Part shown: piece after piece, positions 1 through 8,126 of the stretch
How the letters are laid out: each line of letters begins with the position of its first letter
Position numbering within the stretch: position 1 is the first letter of the stretch
NCBI RefSeq assembly: GCF_036924595.1
Contig: NZ_JAZHRV010000001.1
Location: 1,178,001 to 1,242,000, forward strand
DNA: 64,000 bases
Direction of reading: 5' to 3'
From: Bradyrhizobium algeriense
Lineage (GTDB): Bacteria > Pseudomonadota > Alphaproteobacteria > Rhizobiales > Xanthobacteraceae
Made by a program: the position numbers and the translations under genes
Notes under the pieces: model-generated
What the model saw: only the letters and a program-made list of their open reading frames with translations
What the model was told of the DNA's origin: nothing
The model's database searches: none

Positions 1-452
1 GTGCATCGTCCCTGACGCAAAGTCAAAATCACCGCACGGCGCGCGGCACGCGGCACGAGACTACGCCCAATGCATGCGCGACCTCGTCGACGTCCATTAT
101 CCCGATGCGGAGGGCGTTCGGGTCGTCCAGGATAATTTTATCGACCCACCCCGCGGGCGCCTTGTATCAGGCGTTCCCACCTGCCGAAGCCAGGCGGATC
201 TTGCGGCGGCTCGAGTTCCACTACACCCCCAAGCACGCAAGCTGGCTCAACATGGTTGAAATCGAAATCGGCGTCCTGCGGGGCCAGTGCCTGGATCGCA
301 GGATCGACGATCCCAAGCGGCTGCGCCGCGAAAAACGCCGCTGGGAACGGAAGCGAAATGCCGCCCGCTCACGCATCAGATGGATGTTCACAACAGACAA
401 CGCCCCGCGCCAAAGGGGCCGCGCCTATCCCGCCACTTCCAAAGAGTCATAA
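1..452 (+). pseudogene. IS630-family transposase remnant, 3' part
   Basis: Three reading frames together give the C-terminal half of an IS630-type (DDE_3) transposase. The motif VKITARR is in frame 1, CMRDLVDVHYPDAE near 76-115 in frame 2, and HYTPKHASWLNMVEIEIG near 218-270 in frame 3. The last stretch carries the family's final acidic residue region. The frames change near 60 and near 137, so no full protein can be made. The 5' part lies outside the window. I see no intact inverted repeat after the stop. Confidence 0.8.
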
Positions 453-661
453 CTGTGCAGAGCCACTAGTCCGAGCCTTAGATCAGTTCGAAAATACCAG
501 ATCGTGGTCTTCTGAGAGCGTCCCCCAGACCGGCTAATCGACGGGAGGAACCATCGCTACTGTAGAGCATTGCTTTAGGTCGCCGCGGCAGTTTCGCCGG
601 TTCCCGAGGTCGGCCTTAGCAAAGCGATGCACACGGTTCTGCATCGGGGGAGATGTAGGCC

Positions 662-1762
662 ATGAAAGGGCCAGATCCGCACGACCTCGCTTCTGACGCG
701 GCAGCGCAGATCAACGATCTCTTTGATGCGGTTGATGTGGCCAAAGCGATCAACAGCGAGGAGTTCCGTCAACTCCTCGACCGCATCCCGATCCCGATCA
801 TCATCGCCAAATTCGTGCGAGGCGATCACCGCATTTGCTATACGAACGAAGCCTTCGAAGGGGTGATCGGTATGAAATTGCCGGAGTTTGCCGGCCGCTC
901 CTGGTCGATACTCGCTTCGTTCGTAGACGAGAAGGATCAAAACAAGACCCTTGCAAAATCAATGCTGAATAATGGTGACGACTTTCTGGGCACATTCAGG
1001 CGAATGCAGCCAATACCATTGGTAGTCGAAGCGTTCTGCGGAGTGATCGAGAAGGAAGACGGGACAGAGAACTACCGCGTTGCGGCGCTAATCGACGTCA
1101 CAAGCCGGCTTAACGAGCGCGAGGAGCTCGAGCGCAAGGCGAGGGGGCAGGATCTGCTCCTTCGCGAGTTGCAACACCGCGTCAAAAACAACCTGCAGCT
1201 CATCGTTGCTCTAATCCGACTTGAAGCGAGAGCCGACAGACGGGGCGAGAAGGTCAATTTGGCGGCGCTTGCTGGTCGTATCGAATCCCTGTTTATCATA
1301 TATCAGGCCCTCTCGCCGGACGGACAGCAGAGCGAGATCGACTTGGGCAATTACCTGAACCAGATCGCATCAGCTGTCATGAATGCGCATGCGGCCGAAG
1401 GCATCCGGCTCGACGTCAAGGTCGACCACACACCAACTTCCATAAACGTTGCGTTGCCCGTTGGTTTGATCGCGAACGAACTAGTGACCAATGCATTCAA
1501 GTACGCCTTTGCGGGCCGACCCGGCGGAACGATTACGCTGCATTGCCTACGGCAAGATCCCGAAAGATATCGCGTCGTGGTAGCAGACGATGGCGTTGGC
1601 TTGCCGGAAGGAGGCCAATGGCCCGTTCCCGGAAAGATAGGATCGCTGATCGTGCAGACGCTGCACGAGAATACGAAAACGGATTTGGTCGTCGAAACCG
1701 AGCGGGACCGCGGCGTTCGCGTGACGCTAACCTTTGGCCACAAATTGCCGGTCCGGCACTAG
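662..1762 (+). CDS. Soluble PAS-domain sensor histidine kinase (HisKA_2 type)
   Basis: A 366-residue kinase without membrane segments, so it should sense a cytoplasmic signal. Residues about 40-150 form a PAS domain (ICYTNEAFEGVIGM near 58-71). The phosphoacceptor box is LRELQHRVKNNLQL with His172, typical of the HisKA_2/HWE-like kinases common in Rhizobiales. The ATPase part shows the N box (ANELVTNAFKYAF, 271-283), a G1 box (ADDGVGLP, 308-315) and a GKIGSLIVQTL segment. The ATG at 662 follows a GGGGGAG ribosome site. No response regulator gene is adjacent, so the partner is unknown. Kinases of this class often feed the PhyR/EcfG stress pathway, which would fit the promoters seen here, but that link is inference. 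Confidence 0.9.
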   Translation: MKGPDPHDLASDAAAQINDLFDAVDVAKAINSEEFRQLLDRIPIPIIIAKFVRGDHRICYTNEAFEGVIGMKLPEFAGRSWSILASFVDEKDQNKTLAKSMLNNGDDFLGTFRRMQPIPLVVEAFCGVIEKEDGTENYRVAALIDVTSRLNEREELERKARGQDLLLRELQHRVKNNLQLIVALIRLEARADRRGEKVNLAALAGRIESLFIIYQALSPDGQQSEIDLGNYLNQIASAVMNAHAAEGIRLDVKVDHTPTSINVALPVGLIANELVTNAFKYAFAGRPGGTITLHCLRQDPERYRVVVADDGVGLPEGGQWPVPGKIGSLIVQTLHENTKTDLVVETERDRGVRVTLTFGHKLPVRH

Positions 1763-2188
1763 CGCAGATCGCTGGCGTCCCGAAGCGCAGGCGAGCGGAC
1801 CCGGGTTAGTCGCTGAACCGAGGCCGCCCTGCGAACTGTGCAAGAGTAAATCGGGCCGTCTCGTAAGCCACTGTAATTGTTTGATGATTTTTCTGATTTT
1901 TCGCTGTGGCGCTTCCGAACCCATGTATACTGACGCGTCGAACCGACGATGCAGCGTTATTGGCCGACGGAGCCCATCCAACGGCACGCGAACCCGGGCT
2001 TCAGAGAAGCCGAATCCAACGATCTTGCCGGCTTTAGAACGAGATTTCCTAATACGGAATTCCCCGAGCTGGTTATGCCGGTCGTTCGAGGTCTGTTCCG
2101 CTAGGAAGAGGTCTGTTCCGCTAGGAACATGTCCTTCTCAGCCTTATTCTATGCTCACAGGAAGAGATGATCATAAGGATCTCTTGCA
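1763..2188. other. Intergenic stretch with a short tandem repeat
   Basis: About 425 bases without a convincing gene. Open frames here are short and lack a credible ribosome site or family pattern. The only structure seen is the tandem repeat at 2089-2128, listed separately. Confidence 0.6.
2089..2128. repeat. Two tandem copies of a 20-bp unit
   Basis: The unit starting AGGTCTGTTCCGCTAGGAA occurs at 2089 and again at 2109. Each copy contains GTTCC-GCTA-GGAA(C), an imperfect inverted repeat. The repeat lies about 60 bases upstream of the small gene at 2189, a position where it could bind a regulator. Confidence 0.75.
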
Positions 2189-2533
2189 GTGTCAGCACGC
2201 GGACCATTGCAGCGGCCGAAGGAAATCGGTTCACTTCAAGTGTTCGTCCTCGACGTCGATCGTAGGCCAACGCTTGCCTTTGAAGCACTTGACCTTGCAG
2301 AGGCGCAGGACATCTGCCGCGACGCCGACCTGCGGACCGATCTTTTTGCGCTCACATCGAACGGCGCTCCGATCTGCGCGCCAAATTCAGCGCTGGTCCC
2401 CCGACTAGCAGCACAAGAGGAGATCGCGGCGTTCCGGCATGCGGTCGGGCAGGCCCCGGCATCTGACATGCCGACAATGACATTCCTGATCAAGATCGAC
2501 GGTGTCATGGTCGTATCATTCGGCCCGGAGTAG
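2189..2533 (+). CDS. Conserved hypothetical protein, 114 aa
   Basis: A short soluble protein with no signal peptide or membrane segment. It contains the run LAEAQDICRDADLRTDLFAL near residues 36-55 and ends in a hydrophobic strand TFLIKIDGVMVVSFG. The start is a GTG preceded by AAGGAT eight bases upstream. I do not recognise a named family. The composition and codon pattern look coding, and similar short orphans are common in Bradyrhizobium. Function unknown. Confidence 0.55.
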   Translation: MSARGPLQRPKEIGSLQVFVLDVDRRPTLAFEALDLAEAQDICRDADLRTDLFALTSNGAPICAPNSALVPRLAAQEEIAAFRHAVGQAPASDMPTMTFLIKIDGVMVVSFGPE

Positions 2534-2629
2534 GCCTGAGATCGTCACCCCGAATTTGCCCGAAGGACGCCGATCGAGATCTAGGCTCCTAGCTATGCTA
2601 TAATTACCCCGCGGCTATAAGCGGGAGTT

Positions 2630-3240
2630 CTATCGAGGCCCCACATAGATGCCGTCCCATCTGTTGCCGTCGAGGGCGAAGCCGGCGATGGTCAGCGTTT
2701 TGCGCTGAGCGCAGGTTTTCTTCACTCAGTCATTGATGCGATGCGGCCGGAGGTGTAGCGGCTGTCGCGCACTTTTGAGACGACGCCTTCCGGACCGACC
2801 TTGCAGGCGTGCGCGAAACATATGCGGCCCGTCGACTTCGAAGCTTTCGGAAAACGGCACCTCGGCATCGGCGATGATCTTCTTCAGCAGCGCCTTGATT
2901 CGAACAGCGGCACTTTCCGCAGATCGTAACCGTTGAGATAGAGCAGGTCGAAGGCTACCAGCACGATCTTGCGAGTTCGTGCCATCAGCTCATTCTGAAG
3001 CACGGAGGAGTCGGTGGTGCCGTCGGCTGCGTGCACCACGATCTCGCCGTCGAGATCGCGGAGCCGCGTCGATGTGCCAGGCGTCGGCGGCAATCTTCTT
3101 GAAACGGTTGGCCCAGTCGTCGCCCGACGAATGTAGACGTTCGGCGTTCCGGCTGATGCGGATTCCGTTCCTTTGTGGTCAGTATCGTACAGACGCAACC
3201 GGAATGAAGGGTAGGCTTCGCGTGTGTGGGGCAATGCAGC
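2630..3240 (-). pseudogene. Fragment of a LigD-like ATP-dependent DNA ligase
   Basis: Reading the minus strand in shifting frames gives typical bacterial NHEJ ligase pieces in order: SSGDDWANRFKKIAADAWHID, then DGEIVVHAADGTTD..VLQNELMA near 3040-2980, then VAFDLLYLNGYDLRKVPLFE near 2960-2900, and a tail TLTIAGFALDGNRWDGIYVG before a stop at 2630. The nucleotidyltransferase lysine motif at the N-terminus is missing and there are at least two frameshifts. Together with the Ku and topoisomerase remnants nearby it marks a decayed repair-gene island. Confidence 0.7.
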
Positions 3241-3650
3241 GGCGGCGGTTGCGGGTTCGTCGAGGAAGCTCCAAGCCTCGAACGAGTCCGCTGGCGTCGA
3301 CGCTCTTCTACTGATCGCATGTATCGACTGCGCCACCAAGCGCTCGGTCAAATCCAGCATGATGGGGCGCGCGCCGCCCTAATCGCGCAAAGCCGACATT
3401 GGAGCTGATGACGAGGTCGCCAAAGGGCCACATCCAACTTCATCGAACCAGGCGTTATTGGCGGCGCAAACCGGACGCTCGCCAGCCCAACAGCCCATCC
3501 AGCAGCTTGAGGATGAGAAGCTGGCGCATCGGCTGGCAAATCCGAAACAAGGTCCGGACGGTAGTAAGGTCAGCAAAGGTGATCGGGAACAACAGAGTGG
3601 CGATTGCGCGCTCCGTTGACAGGCCCGGGCACTAACAGTCAAGCAACATG
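3241..3650. other. Stretch without recognisable gene
   Basis: About 400 bases between the ligase fragment and the topoisomerase copy. Frames are open on both strands but none shows a family pattern or a good start. It may be further decayed coding DNA. Confidence 0.4.
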
Positions 3651-3682
3651 CGTCCGCCGCTTTGCCAGACGACTCTTTAAGA

Positions 3683-4787
3683 TCAGCGTTTTCCGGCTGC
3701 TCCGTCTCTTTGGCGAGCCGGCCGCGTAGTAACGCCGAACACGGCGGCTTCCTCCGGCTTCAGATTTTGGACAGCGCTCCGAAGCTCGTTCTCGGCTTGT
3801 GACTTGATCTCGAGGACCAGGTTTCCATCCATGTAGGAGTTCAGCTCTTCCGGATGGATGTAGCACTTCCTGCAGATCGTCGGCGTGTTGCCGAGCCGTG
3901 CGGAGACTTTTTCGATCGCGCCGCGAAGATTGCGCTTGGCCTGAGCGGCGTTGTCGAAGCTTTCAAGTTCGCTCAAGGCCAAGGCCGCCAGCACCGTCCC
4001 CGCCAAGGTTCGGAAATCCTTTGCCGTAATGTCTTTACCGGTATTGCCTTGAGATACTCATTCACGTCGGTCGATGTGACATCCTGGCAATTACCTGGTT
4101 CATCGATGTACTGAAGGAGCTCCTGCCCGGGGAGCTCCTGACAGGCCCTAATGATCTTGGCGAGGCGCCGGTCGCGTACGCGCAGCGACCATTGTTTGCC
4201 CCCTTTACCGGTGAAGCGAAAACGAACCTCGTTTCCCTCGACGCCCACGTGCCGGTTCTTCAACGTGGTCAGGCCATAGCTATTGTTCTGCCTGGCGTAA
4301 TCGTCATTCCCTACACGTATCAACGTGGTCTCCAGGAGATGCACGACGGTTGCCAGAACTTTTTCCCGCGGCAGACCGCGCAATGCCATGTGCTCGCGTA
4401 CCGTTTCCCGAATGGAAGGCAGCATGCCTGCAAATGCGACCACGTGCTCGTACTTCGTGCTTTCCCGCACCTCGCGGAAGCGCGCATGGTAACGATATTG
4501 CTTGCGACCCTTTGCGTCACGGCCGGTTGCCTGGATATGGCCATCCGGAAACGGGCAGATCCACACGTCAGTCCAGGCGGGCGGGATCGCGAGTGCTCTT
4601 ATCCGCTTCAGTGCGTCAGGCTCGATGAGCCTCGAGCCGTCGGGTCGTGCGTAGCTGAATCCCGTCCCCGCCTTCTTGCGCCGAATACCGGGCCGTTCGT
4701 CGGAAACATAGCTCAGGCCCGCTATTCGGCATCCCGCGGGTCGACGACGATCGCCTGCGCGCTATCCGGTGGCTCGACCAGCAACAC
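3683..4787 (-). pseudogene. DNA topoisomerase IB, frameshifted copy
   Basis: Homologous along its whole length to the intact gene at 52353-53573. The N-terminal two thirds is open from about 4566 to 4040 (motifs PFPDGHIQATGRDAKGR and SYGLTTLKNRHV). A missing A near 4043, in the stretch that encodes KAITGKDITAKDF in the other copy, then throws the frame. The C-terminal part, including the catalytic-tyrosine segment KCYIHPEELN, lies in another frame (3683-4006). Further indels occur near 3735 and 4720-4755. The upstream AGGAGG site with GTG at 4787 is still well spaced, so this copy shows the ancestral start better than the intact one. A full enzyme cannot be made. Confidence 0.85.
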
Positions 4788-4934
4788 ACCCGCCTCCTAT
4801 CCTGCCCTCAAATGAACCTTTCTGATCAAGGGAGGTTCCTTGAGGTTTTGAAGAGGCAGAAAAGGCATAAGCTATCAACAACGCCACTGTTTAGCGGTGG
4901 GCTCAAAGAGCGGGCGCCGCTGAAGCTATCTTGG

Positions 4935-5106
4935 GCCAACCGGCTCTGCGGTGGCGCCCGCCGCGCCTTCCCGTGGCCGGTTTCGCCGCGCCGCTCCGGC
5001 GGGTAGGAGTTGCCGGGCGCCCGGCGGCGACGCTTCGCCGGAGCGCGCCCATGAGGTTGACGACGTTCTCGCGTGACGGCGTGACGGCGGCGCCTGCGTG
5101 GGACGC
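4935..5106 (-). pseudogene. Ku C-terminal fragment (copy 1)
   Basis: The minus strand encodes the Ku tail pattern RENVVNLMDxLRRS followed by a Pro/Arg/Gly-rich end, as in the other repeat copy at 53718-53890. Here the stop codon equivalent to the one at 53718 has changed (TGA to TGG). Everything upstream of about 5106 is missing: the homology ends abruptly and is followed by unrelated sequence. Confidence 0.7.
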
Positions 5107-5218
5107 TGACTATCTCGATGCTGTGAGAGAACTGGCAACCCTGCGTATCTGCGATCTATCCATTGAATGGTCGACGGGTTGAGCGCAGCAACGGGCGCAC
5201 TACCCGTGACACACAATC

Positions 5219-6499
5219 TCATGAGACGAACTGCCTTCTTGTTTGAATAAATGGAATGACGGTTTCAGCAAAGCTCGAGGGCAGCAACCGTTTCGACATC
5301 TCGATACTGGCATTCGGAACGCGCTCGAGCAAATCCTCGGATTCGGAAAACGTCCTCATGGCACCTGCCAGCGCATCAACATTACCGGTCGGCACGATGA
5401 ATCCGTTGACGTCTTGCTGCACGAACACGTCTCCGGCTCCGCATTCATCGGTACAGATTACTCCGAGTCCTGCCGAAACGGCCTCCTGGATCACGACACC
5501 CCACGGTTCCAGAATGCTGGGCAAGACGAGGCATGCCGCTTCCGCCAGTACCTCGGGCAACTGTTTCGTCTGGACGAATCCGATATCTTGGATTCCAGGC
5601 ACTCCGGAAAAAAGATGTTTGAGGGGCCCGTCACCGGCAACAATCAGAGGCCAGGGTTCGGAGCTGTGGCGGCTGTACAACCGATACGCTTCCACCAAGA
5701 TCGAAACGCCCTTCACAGGCGCATAACGGCCCACAAATAGGAATCTCTTGCGTTCGCGAGCGTTGGCGGGATGCCGTCCGTGCGCCAGCGTGTGCCAATC
5801 ACAAACAGCAAAGCCCTCGCAGATGTCGTCTGGACGAAAGCCCATTTTAAGCGCGAACTTCATCTGTCTCGACTGCCGCACCGGAGGAAATCCGTGACCG
5901 TCGAGATACTTGGGGCCGGAGAGGAGGGCGCCGTCAAACAACGTGTGGAAGAAGTATCGCCGCAGGGCCCGCCCTCCCCACTGTTTAAGGAGAAGCGGAA
6001 ACTCGCTCCCGCTCCTCAGAGCTCCCAAATGCCCGCGCCATTGGCTGTCGAGACACACGATGCGCACGGCTCTTCCGGCCCACCGCTTCATCAACTGGCG
6101 ATACGCGCGCCTGCGCCACGACAGAACGATGATTCCGTCCGGCTCAAACTCACGCAGGGCATGGTCAAGAGCGTCGACGTCGATTTCAGCGCCGTAGGTC
6201 AATTCAGCCTCTACAGGCCCGAAGCTCTCCTCGGAAAACCTATATTGGCCATTGAGAGTCCCGACGTGTCCCTGCTGACGAGCACGAAAGACCATCACGT
6301 GATGCTCGGACCGAATGTACTGCACCGTTGAGTCGATATAGCCGGTCCAGTATGCCCACAGGAATGCGAGTCGGAGGGGCCGATAAGAACCATCATGCGC
6401 AAATCGTCCGGCAATATCCTCAACGGCATTTCTGATGCGGAGAGGCGTTCTGCCGTGACGACGGCCGCTCATCGCGTTTGATTGCGCTGGAGCGCGCAT
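5219..6499 (-). CDS. Glycosyltransferase family 4 (GT-B fold)
   Basis: A cytoplasmic or membrane-associated sugar transferase of about 426 residues. The C-terminal half has the GT4 pattern: RFLFVGRYAPVKGVSILVEAY, then PLIVAGDGPL, then the donor-binding motif EPWGVVIQEAVSAGLGVI with its two glutamates. The N-terminal domain is less typical. I chose the ATG at 6499 because GGAAGGG lies five bases upstream; an in-frame ATG at 6514 is possible. A perfect EcfG-type promoter (6537-6561) lies just upstream. The gene is divergent from the exporter gene at 6768 and probably adds one sugar of the repeat unit. Donor and acceptor cannot be told from sequence. Confidence 0.88.
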   Translation of the reverse strand: MRAPAQSNAMSGRRHGRTPLRIRNAVEDIAGRFAHDGSYRPLRLAFLWAYWTGYIDSTVQYIRSEHHVMVFRARQQGHVGTLNGQYRFSEESFGPVEAELTYGAEIDVDALDHALREFEPDGIIVLSWRRRAYRQLMKRWAGRAVRIVCLDSQWRGHLGALRSGSEFPLLLKQWGGRALRRYFFHTLFDGALLSGPKYLDGHGFPPVRQSRQMKFALKMGFRPDDICEGFAVCDWHTLAHGRHPANARERKRFLFVGRYAPVKGVSILVEAYRLYSRHSSEPWPLIVAGDGPLKHLFSGVPGIQDIGFVQTKQLPEVLAEAACLVLPSILEPWGVVIQEAVSAGLGVICTDECGAGDVFVQQDVNGFIVPTGNVDALAGAMRTFSESEDLLERVPNASIEMSKRLLPSSFAETVIPFIQTRRQFVS

Positions 6500-6536
6500 A
6501 TGCCCTTCCGACATACACTGAGTGGGACACGCCTAT

Positions 6537-6561
6537 AACGGAGGCGACCGGGATCGGTTCC
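6537..6561 (-). promoter_or_regulatory. EcfG-type promoter for the GT4 gene
   Basis: On the minus strand: GGAAC (6561-6557), 16 bases, CGTT (6540-6537). This is a perfect match to the alphaproteobacterial general-stress sigma consensus. The transcription start would fall near 6530, giving a leader of about 30 bases to the ATG at 6499. The same motif is conserved in the duplicated copy of this region at 33100-33124. Confidence 0.8.
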
Positions 6562-6767
6562 CTCTGACGGAGAACCTCCAACGGCGGCTTGCGCATGAAT
6601 ACTGGGATGGAAAAACAGAACGCCCGGCGACCTTTTCACATCGGATTCGACCGGCTCCGTCGCCGGGCGGTGTCGTGGGATGCTTCCAAGAAAGCGCTGG
6701 CAAGGGAACTTCCCACAGGGGGCCTCGTTGTAGCGGGCAGCATCCCCGGGCCACGGTGGAGGACAGG

Positions 6768-8126
6768 ATGAAGGCAATGAGCTTGCTCAAGCTCCTGTTT
6801 GGGTCGGCTGCACAATCTCAGCGATTCCTGATACTCATGGCGGTCCTGCTCGCCCCGGTAGCGGCGCGCGGCGAGTACCTGCTGGCACCAGGAGATGTGC
6901 TCGAGATCCAAGCAGTCGGAATTCCGGATTTGCGGCATCGGGTCATGATCGATCTGAATGGCCAAGCCTCATTTCCATTGATCGGAGATGTCAAGGCGGC
7001 AGGCCTCAGCGTGGCTGAATTGCGGAAACAAGTGAAGTTGATACTTTCAACCAAGGCATTTCGCCTTCGGGTGCCAGATCAGCAGGGGCGCTTGATGTCG
7101 CGGGACGAGGTGGTCACCGTGTCTCCCGATGAGGTTACTATGACCGTGGCGGAATATCGGCCGATATATCTCAATGGCGACGTGGCCAATCCTGGGACTC
7201 AGCCGTATCGGCCTGGAATGACCGTGCGCCAGGGCATCGCGCTTGCCGGCGGCTATGACACAAAGCGGTTCAGGGGGCGTGATCCTTTTCTGGACTCATC
7301 GGATTTTCGCAGTGATTACTACGAACTATGGACAGAGTTTGCCAAGGTGCGGGCACAGGCCGAACGTTTCCAAGCCGAACTCGACGGTAAGAGCGCACTC
7401 GGGCAACAGAACATGGACGATCTGCCGCTCCCATTGGTGGTGACTTCGAAGATACTGGATCTTGAGGCTCAACGGCTCAGCGTCGACAATTCCGATCATC
7501 AAAAGGAGAAGCAATATCTCGAGAACGCCGTCCAGCAGGAGGACGGGCGTATCGCGACACTCCAGCATCAAAGAGAGACGGAACAGAAGGACGCGGACAC
7601 TGATGCTGCCGATTTCGCGGACGTGCAAGCCAGATTTAGCAGGGGGCTGGTGCCCATGACACGGCTCTCGGACTCCCGCCGAATGACGCTGTTTTCAGCC
7701 ACTCGAGTGCTTCAGACGACCGCGCTCATAGCTCAGGTGGCGCGCGAGCGGAGCGAATTCGCCAGACGATTGGAGCGTGTGCAGGACCAGAGGCGCGACA
7801 ACCTGCTGGCAAAATTGCAGGACGCCAACGTCCGACTCGCCACCATCCGGGCTCGACTCCAGGCTGTCGGCGACAAATTGTTATACGCGGGCGTGGTGCG
7901 ATCTCAACTCGCCCGCGGAGCCGGTGGTGAGCCAGATATCAAAGTGTACAGAAATGACAATGAGACCTCCAGCAATATGACTGCCAATGAAGAGACCAGG
8001 CTGATGCCCGGCGACGTCGTTGAGGTGCGGCTGCGACTGGAGGGCCTCCCGAAATTCACCGATTCTGGATCGCCCGCGGCGCCCGACGAAGGTCAAAAGG
8101 AGGAGGCCGTCGGGGCGCGAAAATAG
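6768..8126 (+). CDS. Outer-membrane polysaccharide export protein (OPX; ExoF/Wza type)
   Basis: A 452-residue OPX protein. An N-terminal hydrophobic segment (residues about 14-30, ending PVAARGE) is a signal peptide, without an obvious lipobox cysteine. Then comes the Poly_export domain (YLLAPGDVLEIQAVG and GQASFPLIGDVKAAGLS), and an SLBB-type motif (PIYLNGDVANPGTQPYRPGMTVRQGIALAGGY). A long charged, Gln-rich coiled-coil region of about 180 residues follows, as in ExoF-like rather than short Wza proteins. The ATG at 6768 follows GTGGAGGA; longer starts lack a ribosome site. Its last 34 bases overlap tail to tail with the BY-kinase-type gene. A copy of its leader and N-terminus is found at 32702-33140. 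Confidence 0.9.
   Translation: MKAMSLLKLLFGSAAQSQRFLILMAVLLAPVAARGEYLLAPGDVLEIQAVGIPDLRHRVMIDLNGQASFPLIGDVKAAGLSVAELRKQVKLILSTKAFRLRVPDQQGRLMSRDEVVTVSPDEVTMTVAEYRPIYLNGDVANPGTQPYRPGMTVRQGIALAGGYDTKRFRGRDPFLDSSDFRSDYYELWTEFAKVRAQAERFQAELDGKSALGQQNMDDLPLPLVVTSKILDLEAQRLSVDNSDHQKEKQYLENAVQQEDGRIATLQHQRETEQKDADTDAADFADVQARFSRGLVPMTRLSDSRRMTLFSATRVLQTTALIAQVARERSEFARRLERVQDQRRDNLLAKLQDANVRLATIRARLQAVGDKLLYAGVVRSQLARGAGGEPDIKVYRNDNETSSNMTANEETRLMPGDVVEVRLRLEGLPKFTDSGSPAAPDEGQKEEAVGARK

Larger units (their letters stand above)
3651..5106. repeat. ~1.45 kb direct repeat, copy 1 (topoisomerase IB / Ku tail)
   Basis: This segment is nearly identical, in the same orientation, to 52438-53887. Both copies carry topoisomerase IB followed upstream by the 3' end of a Ku gene, with matching intergenic DNA. 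Differences are scattered substitutions and small indels. Copy 1 has collected the inactivating ones. Confidence 0.85.

Noticed and set aside
1734..2408. 224-codon open frame on the plus strand
   Set aside because: It overlaps the kinase end and the better-supported gene at 2189, has a Ser/Arg-rich chance composition and no family pattern.
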